A stretch of DNA of 53,858 nucleotides. Source: JBMOKU01 sp049324315. GTDB taxonomy: Bacteria > Bacillota > Clostridia > Peptostreptococcales > Thermotaleaceae. This document shows, piece by piece, positions 8,605-17,698 of this stretch. The position numbers and the translations under genes were made by a program. The stretch's first letter is position 1. Every line of letters begins with the position of its first letter. The notes under the pieces were generated by a model, which did not search any database, was not told the origin of the DNA, and was given only the letters and a program-made list of their open reading frames with translations. The stretch spans positions 1 to 53,858 of the forward strand of contig JBMOKU010000054.1 in assembly GCA_049324315.1 (NCBI GenBank), given 5' to 3'.

Positions 8605-9396
8605 TTACATTTGCTCAGCAGCAGGATATCGCTTGCTATTTTTCGAATCAAATCCGCTGCATATCTTACACGCTGAAAGTGGGCGAGTATTGAATTTCCT
8701 AGCTATTTCCTTTTTTTCCTCCAGGGTCATTTCATCGTTATACAAATCTATATATTCATCCTTCGGTGTGTCAAATTGTTCCAAATCTGTTGCAAATAGT
8801 GATTTAATACAATTATGGATTTGTCCGTTATAAAGATGGAGATTGCTCATGCCTATTTGCCAGCAGCTATCAAAAACTTCCTTTATCTTTTCATCAGAAT
8901 ACCCTCTATCGCTAAAATCTCCCGGATCTATCCAACCACCATAATACTGAATATCTCCATGAAACTTTTTGGTTACAAAGGGAATTTTATTATCCGAAAG
9001 TATTTTTTCCAGCTCATTAATTTTGTACGATAGCTGTCCATAATCACTTATATGGATTTCAATTTTCTCTTTATGATTCCTTAACACCTCAATCACACTG
9101 TTTTTAGGAACAATCGTGCCATTTGTCATTAAAATGATTCTATCAAATTGAGCGTCGTATTTGAAAGCCTCTTCCAAGATTAAATCCATATCAGGATGCA
9201 AAAATAGTTCTCCACCTACGAATTGCAGCCATTCAATTTTATCATAAATAGAAAATGCTTCCTTTATCTCAAAAAAAATCTTTTCTTTATCAACAATTGG
9301 TGGATTATAATACTTTGTTACATAGTTACAACACAGCTTACAATTAAGCGTACATTTTAAAGTTACAATAATAGCTAACCTACGGGCTATAAGCAT
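8605..9396 (-). CDS. Short radical SAM protein with Twitch-like C-terminus
   Basis: A 263-residue enzyme. CTLNCKLC at 15-22 is the C-x3-C-x2-C site for the SAM-binding 4Fe-4S cluster; VGGELFLHPD and MTNGTIVPK are conserved core strands. The C-terminus has C-x12-G-x4-C (from SCWQIG to HNC) and CKIC, the signature of an auxiliary cluster in Twitch/SPASM enzymes. It ends RYPAAEQM, like its neighbour. It lacks the N-terminal Rossmann-like module of the six longer paralogues. Its ATG lies inside the last codons of the upstream gene (10-nt overlap), which indicates translational coupling. Substrate unknown; a sugar or flagellin residue is inferred from context. Confidence 0.8.
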   Translation of the reverse strand: MLIARRLAIIVTLKCTLNCKLCCNYVTKYYNPPIVDKEKIFFEIKEAFSIYDKIEWLQFVGGELFLHPDMDLILEEAFKYDAQFDRIILMTNGTIVPKNSVIEVLRNHKEKIEIHISDYGQLSYKINELEKILSDNKIPFVTKKFHGDIQYYGGWIDPGDFSDRGYSDEKIKEVFDSCWQIGMSNLHLYNGQIHNCIKSLFATDLEQFDTPKDEYIDLYNDEMTLEEKKEIARKFNTRPLSACKICSGFDSKNSKRYPAAEQM

Positions 9397-10211
9397 ATTT
9401 TCAACTCCTCATCTGTCTTTGATAACAGCTGTTCAGCCGCCGGATATCTTTGACCATTTTCTGCATCAAAACCCTGGCAAAACTTACAAGAGCTTAAAGG
9501 TCTTTTTCCAAAGTTTCTAGCAATATTTCGTCTTTCATCTAGCGTCACACTTTTATCTGTAAGATCAATATACTCGCCTTCTATAAGAGGAATATACTCT
9601 ATTCTTGCCGCTTGTATTGAACAAAGGAATATTTTCCCATCTTTTATATAAGGGGCGCTGATTTGTGCTTGACGACAATTATTAAAAACACATTGGATTT
9701 CTTCTGCAGTGTAATTTTTATGCTTCATATCACCAAAATCTACCCAGCCATTAAAGTATTGATCCTCACCATAATATTTATCGACTCTATATTCGATATT
9801 GTTTTTCTCTAGAATGTCAACTAATTCTGCTTTTTTATTGGATAGGTCACCATAATCATCTACGATAAAAAATATTTCTCTATTTTTACAACTATCTATC
9901 AATTGCTGAGAGGGTACTACCGTACCATTCGTTAATATATGAAGCCTTTTAAAACAATGCTTATATTCAAATGCCTTATTAATAATTGCAGGTAAATCTA
10001 GATGTAAGAGAGATTCTCCCCCCTCTATATCAAAGTGATCAATGCATTCATATATTTCAAAAAAGCTATCAATGTCATTAAAAATATTCTCTTTAGGATA
10101 ATTTATCGGATTCTTATGATATGGTGTTAACGTAATACATCTTTTACATCGTAACGTACAAACCGTATTAATCCAGAAAACGCCTATAGAAGCTTTTAAC
10201 TTTTCGCTCAT
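9387..10211 (-). CDS. Short radical SAM protein with Twitch-like C-terminus (second copy)
   Basis: A 274-residue paralogue of the gene at 8605. CTLRCKRC at 18-25 is the SAM-cluster site, then EGGESLLHLD and LTNGTVVPS. Auxiliary-cluster cysteines follow as C-x12-G-x4-C (NCRQAQ to FLC) and CKFC, and the end again reads RYPAAEQL. The shared motif order, including YDIG/WVDFGD-type segments and a conserved CxGFDxxNxxRYPAAEQ tail, shows a tandem duplication followed by divergence. The frame overlaps the downstream copy by 10 nt. No Rossmann-like module is attached. The substrate cannot be read from the sequence. Confidence 0.8.
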   Translation of the reverse strand: MSEKLKASIGVFWINTVCTLRCKRCITLTPYHKNPINYPKENIFNDIDSFFEIYECIDHFDIEGGESLLHLDLPAIINKAFEYKHCFKRLHILTNGTVVPSQQLIDSCKNREIFFIVDDYGDLSNKKAELVDILEKNNIEYRVDKYYGEDQYFNGWVDFGDMKHKNYTAEEIQCVFNNCRQAQISAPYIKDGKIFLCSIQAARIEYIPLIEGEYIDLTDKSVTLDERRNIARNFGKRPLSSCKFCQGFDAENGQRYPAAEQLLSKTDEELKICL

Positions 10212-10218
10212 ATGTTCT

Positions 10219-11538
10219 TTACTCCCTAATTAAAATTTGGTTTTCATTTATGCCTAATGTTAATAATTGTTTTTTGAATTCTTGGGCTAATTCTTTGTAA
10301 ATGGTACTAATCATTACGATGACATCTTCTTTATAGCTTTCTTCAAAATCCCTCAAGCTATCTGGCAAATCACATTGTAACCCACCAATGTTGCACCCCT
10401 TCTTTTTTATATCATTATCCAAAAATCCTTCTATCTTAAAATCCCAAGTTTGCAATAAACGACATGTGCTCTCAGCATATTTGCCTGTTGGAAAAATATA
10501 TACAGGTCTTTCATTTGTTCGCTGAACTTGACGATAGAACCTGGATTGAAGCAGCCCATGATATAGTATAAGACCTTCAAAAGAACCATATTCAGAAACC
10601 AAATTAACAAATACATCTATTTCTTTGATATTGAATGCTTTCATTTTATGAATGATATCCAGATACTTGTCCATATAATTGGATAATGAAAATAACTCAT
10701 CATATATCAAGTTTTCATAATCTGCTATAAAGAGTTTTAGATACCATGCAATTTGTGGTGCTTGCAGTGCTAAAAATCTATTTCTTTTTTCCTGATCGTC
10801 TATATTAAAAATGATTTTGGTAATTGAAATAATCCCTTTAATAAAATCAAGGATCATCCTATTATTTTTAGAAGATACTGTACTCCCTAATCTTCTGCGA
10901 TAGTAATAAAAAGGCCCGTTATAATAGTAAATACTTTCCGTATTCATTAACCACACCGTTGATTTAATATTATCAGCGATAATCAGATGTGCTATATCTT
11001 TATCGAATTTAACTAAATCAAATAAGCGCCTATTTACAACAAATCTCCATACATAGCGGTTAAAATACGGCAATGAAAAGATATAGTTAATCGCATCTTC
11101 CGTTTTCTTACCATTTATTTCCGTATGATCAATCTGTACATCCAGATAATTCGTCGCTCCATCCTCCATGATACATTCAAAACTTCCCATAATTAATTCT
11201 GGGTCTTTATCTTGAATTATTTGTGCGATATTTTTCAGATATCCCGGAGCAACGCAATCATCACCATCTATCAAATGAATATACTCACCTTTAGCCTGTT
11301 CAACCGCGAAAATATGCGCCCTAACAGCTACTGTGGGACGCGGTAAACTAAAAAATTTTATTTTACCACGATATTTTTTCTCATAATCTTGGCAAATGGC
11401 TATGCTATCATCAATAGAACCATTATCAACAAGGATTAGCTCATAATCATCAAAATCTTGTTGAAGGATACTATCTAAGCATTCTTTAATATATTTTTCT
11501 AAATTATATACTACTACACATATACTTATTAATGGCAT
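10219..11538 (-). CDS. Family 2 glycosyltransferase with C-terminal Rossmann-like module
   Basis: A 439-residue enzyme. The GT-A fold is plain: PLISICVVVYNLEKYIKECL at the start, VDNGSIDDS, and the metal-binding DGDD at 91-94. After a helical middle comes the island's shared module at about 345-439 (PVYIFPTGKYAESTCRLL, then GFLDNDIKKKGCNIGGL). A strong GGAGGG precedes the ATG. It probably transfers an activated sugar to a flagellin glycan or other surface acceptor. The appended module ties it to the FkbM, reductase and radical SAM genes around it. No membrane segments are evident, so it should act in the cytoplasm. Confidence 0.85.
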   Translation of the reverse strand: MPLISICVVVYNLEKYIKECLDSILQQDFDDYELILVDNGSIDDSIAICQDYEKKYRGKIKFFSLPRPTVAVRAHIFAVEQAKGEYIHLIDGDDCVAPGYLKNIAQIIQDKDPELIMGSFECIMEDGATNYLDVQIDHTEINGKKTEDAINYIFSLPYFNRYVWRFVVNRRLFDLVKFDKDIAHLIIADNIKSTVWLMNTESIYYYNGPFYYYRRRLGSTVSSKNNRMILDFIKGIISITKIIFNIDDQEKRNRFLALQAPQIAWYLKLFIADYENLIYDELFSLSNYMDKYLDIIHKMKAFNIKEIDVFVNLVSEYGSFEGLILYHGLLQSRFYRQVQRTNERPVYIFPTGKYAESTCRLLQTWDFKIEGFLDNDIKKKGCNIGGLQCDLPDSLRDFEESYKEDVIVMISTIYKELAQEFKKQLLTLGINENQILIRE

Positions 11539-11565
11539 ACAGATCCCTCCTAAACACAGCTTCTA

Positions 11566-12756
11566 TTACTTTTGTAATGCACGATTAACGGTACCATTAA
11601 AATCGATTCCACAATAATCGCAAGCTGTAATGTATGATACATGATTTAAAAGATTATCCAGTTTAGCTCTGATTTGGGGAATTGTAAGCTCTCCATCAAC
11701 AAGATTCACATAGTCTTGATCAGTACTGTGAATTACTCCTAGTTCTGTACCACTGGCAGAATACCCGCATATATGGAATTTTCCGTTCTGCAACTCCATA
11801 CATTGTCTACCCCACGTACATAAAGCAAAAATATTTGCTTTTTCATCCGACGAACGATCATGCTTTTCTGGCATCTTCACGGGATACCAACTTTCCGTTT
11901 CGGGGTAAACGTGACACTCTATATTACAATCATAACAAGCGTTTTTAAGTTTCTCTTTTTTATCAGACATTTTTCCATAGTCATTTATAATCATATACGT
12001 AAGAGATGGTCTTAATCGTTCCAAGCTTTCTTTTGAGGGAACAATTGTACCATTTGTCAATATATGAATTCGCTCGACATTTTTTAGTTTCGATGCCTCT
12101 TCACAAATCTCTAGCACATCTGGATGTAATAATGACTCACCTCCAAGTAATGTCAGCGCTTCAATGGCATCAACTGACTCAGACAAAGTTTTCATACTTT
12201 TAATAATAACATCCTTGTCGTAATTCTTTGGGTTTTTATAATAGGGTATTAGTAAACTACAATCCTTACAGTTAAGCGAACATTTTTCTGTTACTACCAC
12301 ACCTACCATATAAATTGTAAGTTTATCATTTCTATTATTTAATACATCTATCGTATTTGCAAGATCATGGGAAGAAATAGGGCGTTTTATGACTTTGAGC
12401 TGATATATATAATAAAGCATATCCTTATTACGTGTATTTGTGAAACCAAGACTTATTAACTGCTTGTTTACCTGATTAATATTCTCAATATTACTTAAGC
12501 AAATATATATTCTCGCATTAGGGTATTGCGCTTTTACTTCCTCTGGAGATAAGACACTCAACCCCTCAACAATTATCCCTTGCTTATTCTTATCATTGTC
12601 ACAAAAGCAAACAGCTTTTTTGCCTAAAAAATCTACAGCTTTTTTTGCACATATCCCCATAATACTTGCACCAAATATTACAATGGGATTATCTATTGTT
12701 AAAAACTCTTGCAATTGTTCCTGCAATATCTTTTCATATCCTTTATATTCTCTCAT
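11566..12756 (-). CDS. Rossmann-like module fused to radical SAM/Twitch enzyme, paralogue 1 of 6
   Basis: A 396-residue protein. Residues 24-115 form a Rossmann-like module (PIVIFGASIMGICAKKAV, FCDNDKNKQG). The SAM-cluster cysteines are C159, C163 and C166 (CSLNCKDC), followed by LLGGESLLHPD and ILTNGTIVPS. The C-terminus has C313-x11-G-x4-C330 and C379-x2-C382 (ACDYCG), the pattern of an auxiliary-cluster domain; C319 is an extra cysteine. All cluster ligands look intact, so it should be active. It is the last of six tandem paralogues. Substrate unknown. Confidence 0.8.
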   Translation of the reverse strand: MREYKGYEKILQEQLQEFLTIDNPIVIFGASIMGICAKKAVDFLGKKAVCFCDNDKNKQGIIVEGLSVLSPEEVKAQYPNARIYICLSNIENINQVNKQLISLGFTNTRNKDMLYYIYQLKVIKRPISSHDLANTIDVLNNRNDKLTIYMVGVVVTEKCSLNCKDCSLLIPYYKNPKNYDKDVIIKSMKTLSESVDAIEALTLLGGESLLHPDVLEICEEASKLKNVERIHILTNGTIVPSKESLERLRPSLTYMIINDYGKMSDKKEKLKNACYDCNIECHVYPETESWYPVKMPEKHDRSSDEKANIFALCTWGRQCMELQNGKFHICGYSASGTELGVIHSTDQDYVNLVDGELTIPQIRAKLDNLLNHVSYITACDYCGIDFNGTVNRALQK

Positions 12757-12776
12757 ATCTCAAAACTCCCTCATTC

Positions 12777-13979
12777 CTATTCTTTCATTTGTACTGCACA
12801 AGGTATCGTTCCGCTAAAATCAAAATTGCAATAATCACATGCGGTTATATAGTCTTTACTTTCAATGAGGTTACGTAGTTTTTCTCTTATATCCTTTGGT
12901 GAAAGTTTCTCATCAAGCAGATTGACATAATCCGTTTCTTTGTTAGATATGAAGCCTAGTCTTCCTCCCGTAGCAGAATAATTACAAAGGTGATATTCTC
13001 CATTTTGTACTGCTGAGCAGCCTCTTCCCCACGCACACGTTTCAAATAAATCTGAATTCTCCTTTTCAGAACGATAATTTCTACTAGGTAAGCTAATCGG
13101 GTACCAAGAAGTATTCTCATCAGTCATTTCATATACAATACCAAATTGCTTAAGAGATTCCTGTAAAAGCTCTTTTTTCCCAGAAAGGACCCCATAGTTA
13201 CTAATAACCACATAGGTAATAGACCTACGCAAACGTTCCAACACATCTTTCCCAGGTAAAATTGTACCATTCGTAACAAGTCTTATTGTCCTTATATTCT
13301 TAATTTTTGCGATTTCTTCACAAATTTCGCCCACATCGGGATGTAATAGAGGTTCCCCACCTAAAACAGATAATAACTCTATATTGTCTACAGCATCTGA
13401 TAATATTTTGATACTTCTAATTATTTGGTTTTTATCATAATGCTCAGGACTTTTATAATAGGGTACAAGGTGTCCACAATCCCTACAACGAAGAGAGCAT
13501 CGGTCTGTTAATATCACTAGTGTATGATTTAATACAAGTTTGTTATCTTTTCTATGTAAAGCATGAAGTATTTTAGCATAATCAGCTGACAAAATTGGTC
13601 TTTTTATAACCTCGATCTGATGCATATATAAAAGTACATCTTTGCTACATATATCTAAGAAACCTAAATTTTCTAGTTGCTTTTTTACTTGAGTAATGCT
13701 ATCAACATTATTTAAGCATAAATATATTTTTGCATCAGGATAGAGTTCTTTCATTTTCTCTGGAGACAAAACAGATAATTCATCCATCGTTGTATTGTGC
13801 TTGTTTTCATCATTATCGCAAAAACATACTGCACTTTTTCCTAAGAAATCAAGTGTTTTTTTTGCACATATCCCTATAACACTTGCACCAAATATTACGA
13901 TCGGTTTATGAGAATTCAATAGTTCTTGCAGCTGCCCTTGCAAAACTTCTTCATACTCTATAAATTGCTCCACAATCAC
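12777..13979 (-). CDS. Rossmann-like module fused to radical SAM/Twitch enzyme, paralogue 2 of 6
   Basis: A 400-residue protein with PIVIFGASVIGICAKK at 26-41, FCDNDENKHN, SAM-cluster cysteines C161/C165/C168 (CSLRCRDC), LGGEPLLHPD and LVTNGTILPG. The C-terminal auxiliary set is complete: CAWGRGC, then NGEYHLC, then ACDYC. Its N-terminus is a few residues longer than in the other copies, and the exact start is less certain. It differs most from its neighbours in the middle of the barrel (LSVLGGEPLL, SYVVISNYG). It sits 20 nt upstream of paralogue 1 and is read with it. Confidence 0.8.
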   Translation of the reverse strand: MIVEQFIEYEEVLQGQLQELLNSHKPIVIFGASVIGICAKKTLDFLGKSAVCFCDNDENKHNTTMDELSVLSPEKMKELYPDAKIYLCLNNVDSITQVKKQLENLGFLDICSKDVLLYMHQIEVIKRPILSADYAKILHALHRKDNKLVLNHTLVILTDRCSLRCRDCGHLVPYYKSPEHYDKNQIIRSIKILSDAVDNIELLSVLGGEPLLHPDVGEICEEIAKIKNIRTIRLVTNGTILPGKDVLERLRRSITYVVISNYGVLSGKKELLQESLKQFGIVYEMTDENTSWYPISLPSRNYRSEKENSDLFETCAWGRGCSAVQNGEYHLCNYSATGGRLGFISNKETDYVNLLDEKLSPKDIREKLRNLIESKDYITACDYCNFDFSGTIPCAVQMKE

Positions 13980-13993
13980 AAACTCCTCCTCTC

Positions 13994-15202
13994 TTAAAAG
14001 ACTAAAATTTCCTTTGTTTGTGCCGCCCGTATGGTTGGTGGCATTTGAAAAATCTCACAATAGTCACAGGCTTTTAAGCAGTCTGTATGATATAAAAGCT
14101 TATGAAGCTTTGCCCTAATTTCATCTATTGAAAGTGTAGAGTCAAGCAAATCAACATAATCACCTTCATTTTCAGGAATTCCATTAAACGGTGTAACTGC
14201 TGCCGAAAAATCACATAGATGATATTGCCCATTCATTAATTTCGCAGCAATGCCTACCCAAAAACATGATTTGAATATTCTTGTATTTTCATTTTCCCCT
14301 CTATTATGAGGCTTAGGAATATTTTGCTTTGACCACTCTGAAAATTCATCTAGAACATTGCAATAAATCCCAAACTGATCCAAGCTCTTTTTCAGCAAAT
14401 CTTTATTTATAGAAAGTGAGCCATAATCGCTAATTGTTAAATAAGTAATGGCTCTACTTAGGCTTTGCAAAACACTATCTTTAGGTACTATAGTGCCATT
14501 CGTAGTAATTGTAACCCTTAACACATTTTTAAGTTTTGACGCTTCTTCACAAATTTCTACTAAATCCTTGTGTAATAAAGGTTCACCACCAATTATTGTG
14601 AAGTTTTCTATAGCATCTACAATTTGTGATAATTTCCTCATACCTTCAATAATTTTATCTTTATCATGGTGCTTTGGATGTTTATAGTAAGGAATAAAAA
14701 CACCACAATCGATACAGCGAAGTGTACATTTTTCAGTAATTACAACAGAGACATTGCCTAATATTGTTCTATTTTCTCTATCATTAAAGATATTCATTGT
14801 TTCAGCAAGATCATATGAAGAAACAGATCTTTTTACAACATAAATCTGATATGCCCAAAACAGCATATCTCTGTTATATATATCAGTGAATTTTAAAGCT
14901 TTTAACTGTGAAGCTACCTTAGCAGTACTATTATTATTATGCAAGCAGATATAAATTTTTGCATTAGGATATTGCTTCTTAACCTGCTCTGGTGATAAAA
15001 CAGTCAAACCATCAACAATTTTACCTTGTTTTGTTTTATCATTATCACAGAAACAAACAGCTTTTTTTCCAAAGAAATGAACTGTTCTTTGTGCCATTTG
15101 CCCTAATGCCATTGCACCAAATAATACTATCGGTTTCTGCGTTGACAACAACCCTTTCAATTGCTCCTGTAACACCTTTTCATAGCCTTCATATTCACTC
15201 AT
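13994..15202 (-). CDS. Rossmann-like module fused to radical SAM/Twitch enzyme, paralogue 3 of 6
   Basis: A 402-residue protein with IVLFGAMALGQMAQRT near 25-40, FCDNDKTKQG, SAM-cluster cysteines C159/C163/C166 (CTLRCIDC) and ITTNGTIVPK. The auxiliary region differs from most copies: the first cysteine (SCFWVG) and the NGQYHLC cysteine remain, but the extra cysteine found in paralogues 1, 2, 4 and 5 is replaced (VGIAAK). The ACDYC pair is kept, but the following CGFDF-type segment reads CEIFQMPP. This suggests a specialised active site and not decay, since the rest is well conserved. Confidence 0.8.
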   Translation of the reverse strand: MSEYEGYEKVLQEQLKGLLSTQKPIVLFGAMALGQMAQRTVHFFGKKAVCFCDNDKTKQGKIVDGLTVLSPEQVKKQYPNAKIYICLHNNNSTAKVASQLKALKFTDIYNRDMLFWAYQIYVVKRSVSSYDLAETMNIFNDRENRTILGNVSVVITEKCTLRCIDCGVFIPYYKHPKHHDKDKIIEGMRKLSQIVDAIENFTIIGGEPLLHKDLVEICEEASKLKNVLRVTITTNGTIVPKDSVLQSLSRAITYLTISDYGSLSINKDLLKKSLDQFGIYCNVLDEFSEWSKQNIPKPHNRGENENTRIFKSCFWVGIAAKLMNGQYHLCDFSAAVTPFNGIPENEGDYVDLLDSTLSIDEIRAKLHKLLYHTDCLKACDYCEIFQMPPTIRAAQTKEILVF

Positions 15203-15218
15203 TTCGCTATCTCTCCAT

Positions 15219-16436
15219 TTATTCTAATTCAAGTATTCTGTTAACCTGTACTGCCCGTGCTGTTGTAGCTTGAAAATCAAAGCCACAATAATCACAAGCA
15301 GTTATACATGTTGTATGATTAATAAGTTTATCCAAGCTTTCCCTAATCTCACTAATCGATAAATTAGGGTCTAAAACATCAACATAACCACTTCCATTTT
15401 TGGGTATCCTTCCCAGCTTCGTTCCAGTCGCAGAATACCCACATATATGGAATTCTCCATTTTGTAGCTCTGGGCAATTCCCCCCCCATGCACAATTTTT
15501 ATAAAGTTTTTTATTCTCAACAATGGAACGTCCATACTTTTTAGGTGGGGCAACAGGATACCATTTAGAATTCTGTTCAGCAATATCATAGATAATTCCA
15601 TGGGACTCTAATGCTGCTTCTAACTCTCTTTTTTTTGTAGAAAGTGATCCATAATCGCTAATAACCACATATAAGCCTAAATTACTGATTTTCTTCAAAA
15701 TATCATCTTTCGGTACGATCGTACCATTGGTTACAATATTAACTAGAGAAACATTTTCTAAATTAGAAGCTGCAATGCAAATCTCAGCAATATCTGGATG
15801 TAGGAAAGGCTCACCACCAAAAATCACCATACTCCTTATTGCATCAACTGAGGCAGATAAGCGCTTCATACTATTTATAATTTCATTTTTATCATAGTTT
15901 TGTGGGTTTTTATAATAAGGTATTAACCGACCACAGTCTTTACAATGTAAGGAACACTTTTCTGTTAGAATGACAAACACATTCTCAATTGTTAACATAT
16001 CTTTTTTATTATTTAAAATATCTATAGCATCTGCATAATCACGGGAAGAAATATTCCGACTATTTGCTTGTGTTTGATATACATAAAATAAGACATCCTT
16101 ATCACAAATATGGTTAAAACCTAGATTTTGTAATTGCGATTTTATTTTCTCAACATTGGCTTGTTTAAAAGAACATATGAAAACGAAAGCATCCGGATAC
16201 TGCTCTCTTGCCTTTTCTGAAGATAATACAATTAACCCATCAACAACTGTATTCTGCCTACTTTTATCATTATCACAAAAGCAAACAGCTTTTCTTCCTA
16301 AAAATTCAAGGGCTTTTTTGGCCATTTGACCTAGAGCCATCGTACCAAATAGTATGATAGGACTATCTGTCTCTAAAAGCTCTTTAACTTGCTCTTGCAA
16401 CACTTTTTGGTAACCAATATATTTACTCATAAACAT
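15219..16436 (-). CDS. Rossmann-like module fused to radical SAM/Twitch enzyme, paralogue 4 of 6
   Basis: A 405-residue protein with PIILFGTMALGQMAKKAL near 26-43, FCDNDKSRQN, SAM-cluster cysteines C161/C165/C168 (CSLHCKDC), FGGEPFLHPD and IVTNGTIVPK. The auxiliary cysteines are complete (CAWGGNC, NGEFHIC, ACDYCG). Its start follows the stop of paralogue 5 directly (16437), so the two are coupled; the second ATG at 16430 would give the MSKY start shared by the other copies and is an alternative. It shares the ELQNGEFHICGYSATGT stretch almost exactly with paralogue 5, which points to a recent duplication. Confidence 0.8.
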   Translation of the reverse strand: MFMSKYIGYQKVLQEQVKELLETDSPIILFGTMALGQMAKKALEFLGRKAVCFCDNDKSRQNTVVDGLIVLSSEKAREQYPDAFVFICSFKQANVEKIKSQLQNLGFNHICDKDVLFYVYQTQANSRNISSRDYADAIDILNNKKDMLTIENVFVILTEKCSLHCKDCGRLIPYYKNPQNYDKNEIINSMKRLSASVDAIRSMVIFGGEPFLHPDIAEICIAASNLENVSLVNIVTNGTIVPKDDILKKISNLGLYVVISDYGSLSTKKRELEAALESHGIIYDIAEQNSKWYPVAPPKKYGRSIVENKKLYKNCAWGGNCPELQNGEFHICGYSATGTKLGRIPKNGSGYVDVLDPNLSISEIRESLDKLINHTTCITACDYCGFDFQATTARAVQVNRILELE

Positions 16437-17657
16437 TTATTCCTCACTTTGTAGGTCTAGTTTACCATTTGCTTGTGCTGCACGGACTGTTGTTCTGGTA
16501 AAATCAAAGCCGCAATAGTCGCAAGCAGTTATGCAATTGGTGTGATTTAATAGCTTATCTATTTTTTGTCTGATCTCATTCGTAGACAAACTAGGGTCTA
16601 ACACATTTACATAATCTCCATCTCTACTAGGAATTACACCTAATGCTGTACCTGATGCTGAATAACCACATATATGAAGCTCCCCGTTTTGTAGTTCTGG
16701 ACATTTTCGACTCCATTCACAATTTGAAAAAAAAGTAATATTTTCTTCATACGAACGCCCACTCTTCTGTGGAGGTGAGACAGGATACCAGAGTGCCCTT
16801 TCACCAGCCAATTCATAGATCATTTTATGTGCTGCTAATACTTCTATCAACTTTCCTTTGTTTATAGAAAGTTCACCATAATCACTGATATGGATACACG
16901 TCCCAATCGTTTTAAGTTTCGATAAAATATCATTATCTGGTAAAATAGTACCATTCGTAACAACCCGTACTAATAATACATTTTTTAGCTTTGAAACCTC
17001 CGCACAGATTTCAACTATATCTTGATGAAGTAAAGGCTCTCCACCTAAAATATTTATTGTCATAACAGCATCGACTGACTGTGATAATCTTTGTATGCCC
17101 TCTATAATTATGTTTTTGGGATAGTTTATTGGCTTTTTTATATATGGAACCAATGCACTACACTCCTTACAATTAAGAGTACATTGTTCGGTTATAAATA
17201 AAACTACATCACTCATTATAAGCTTACCTTCGTTATTATTCAAAACATCCATAGTGTCAGCAAGATCAGACGAAGTAACAGGCCTTTTGATTACCTGTAT
17301 TTGATACACATAAAAAAGTACATCCTTATTAAAAATATCATTAAAACCTAGTCCTTCAAGCTGAACTTTTACTTGCTTTATGTTATCATTGTTTAACAAA
17401 CAAATATAAACTTTAGCATCAGGATACTTCTCTTTGCCCTGCTTAGGCGATAAAACTTCTAGTCTATCAACCACTGTACCCTGCTTTGCCTTATCATTAT
17501 CACAAAAGCAAACAACTTTTTTTCCTAAAAAGTCCAATGTCTTTTTCCCTATCAAGCCAGCCATTTTTACACCAAATAGAATGATTGGTTTATCCGACGC
17601 TATCAGATCTTTCAATTGCTCCTGCAACACATTTTCATAACCCCTGTATTTGCTCAT
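16437..17657 (-). CDS. Rossmann-like module fused to radical SAM/Twitch enzyme, paralogue 5 of 6
   Basis: A 406-residue protein with PIILFGVKMAGLIGKKTL near 24-41, FCDNDKAKQG, SAM-cluster cysteines C159/C163/C166 (CTLNCKEC), LGGEPLLHQD and VVTNGTILPD. The auxiliary set is complete (CEWSRKC, NGELHIC, ACDYCG). Its stop abuts the start of paralogue 4. It is close to paralogue 4 through the C-terminal third and to paralogue 6 in the module (FGVKMxGLxxKxxLDFL versus FGVKVTGLMCKRALDFL), so the array looks like serial tandem duplication. Substrate not identifiable. Confidence 0.8.
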   Translation of the reverse strand: MSKYRGYENVLQEQLKDLIASDKPIILFGVKMAGLIGKKTLDFLGKKVVCFCDNDKAKQGTVVDRLEVLSPKQGKEKYPDAKVYICLLNNDNIKQVKVQLEGLGFNDIFNKDVLFYVYQIQVIKRPVTSSDLADTMDVLNNNEGKLIMSDVVLFITEQCTLNCKECSALVPYIKKPINYPKNIIIEGIQRLSQSVDAVMTINILGGEPLLHQDIVEICAEVSKLKNVLLVRVVTNGTILPDNDILSKLKTIGTCIHISDYGELSINKGKLIEVLAAHKMIYELAGERALWYPVSPPQKSGRSYEENITFFSNCEWSRKCPELQNGELHICGYSASGTALGVIPSRDGDYVNVLDPSLSTNEIRQKIDKLLNHTNCITACDYCGFDFTRTTVRAAQANGKLDLQSEE

Positions 17658-17698
17658 TTAATTATCTCTCCATTTATTCTAATTTCAGTTATTCATAA

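Noticed and set aside
9387..9396. Frameshift joining the two short radical SAM genes
   Set aside because: The 10-nt overlap has a proper ATG and both proteins are complete with their own cluster motifs and RYPAAEQ tails; this is translational coupling.
13994..15202. Paralogue 3 as a pseudogene because of the missing cysteine
   Set aside because: The frame is intact, the SAM-cluster site and the other auxiliary cysteines are kept, and paralogue 6 and the short proteins show the same absence.
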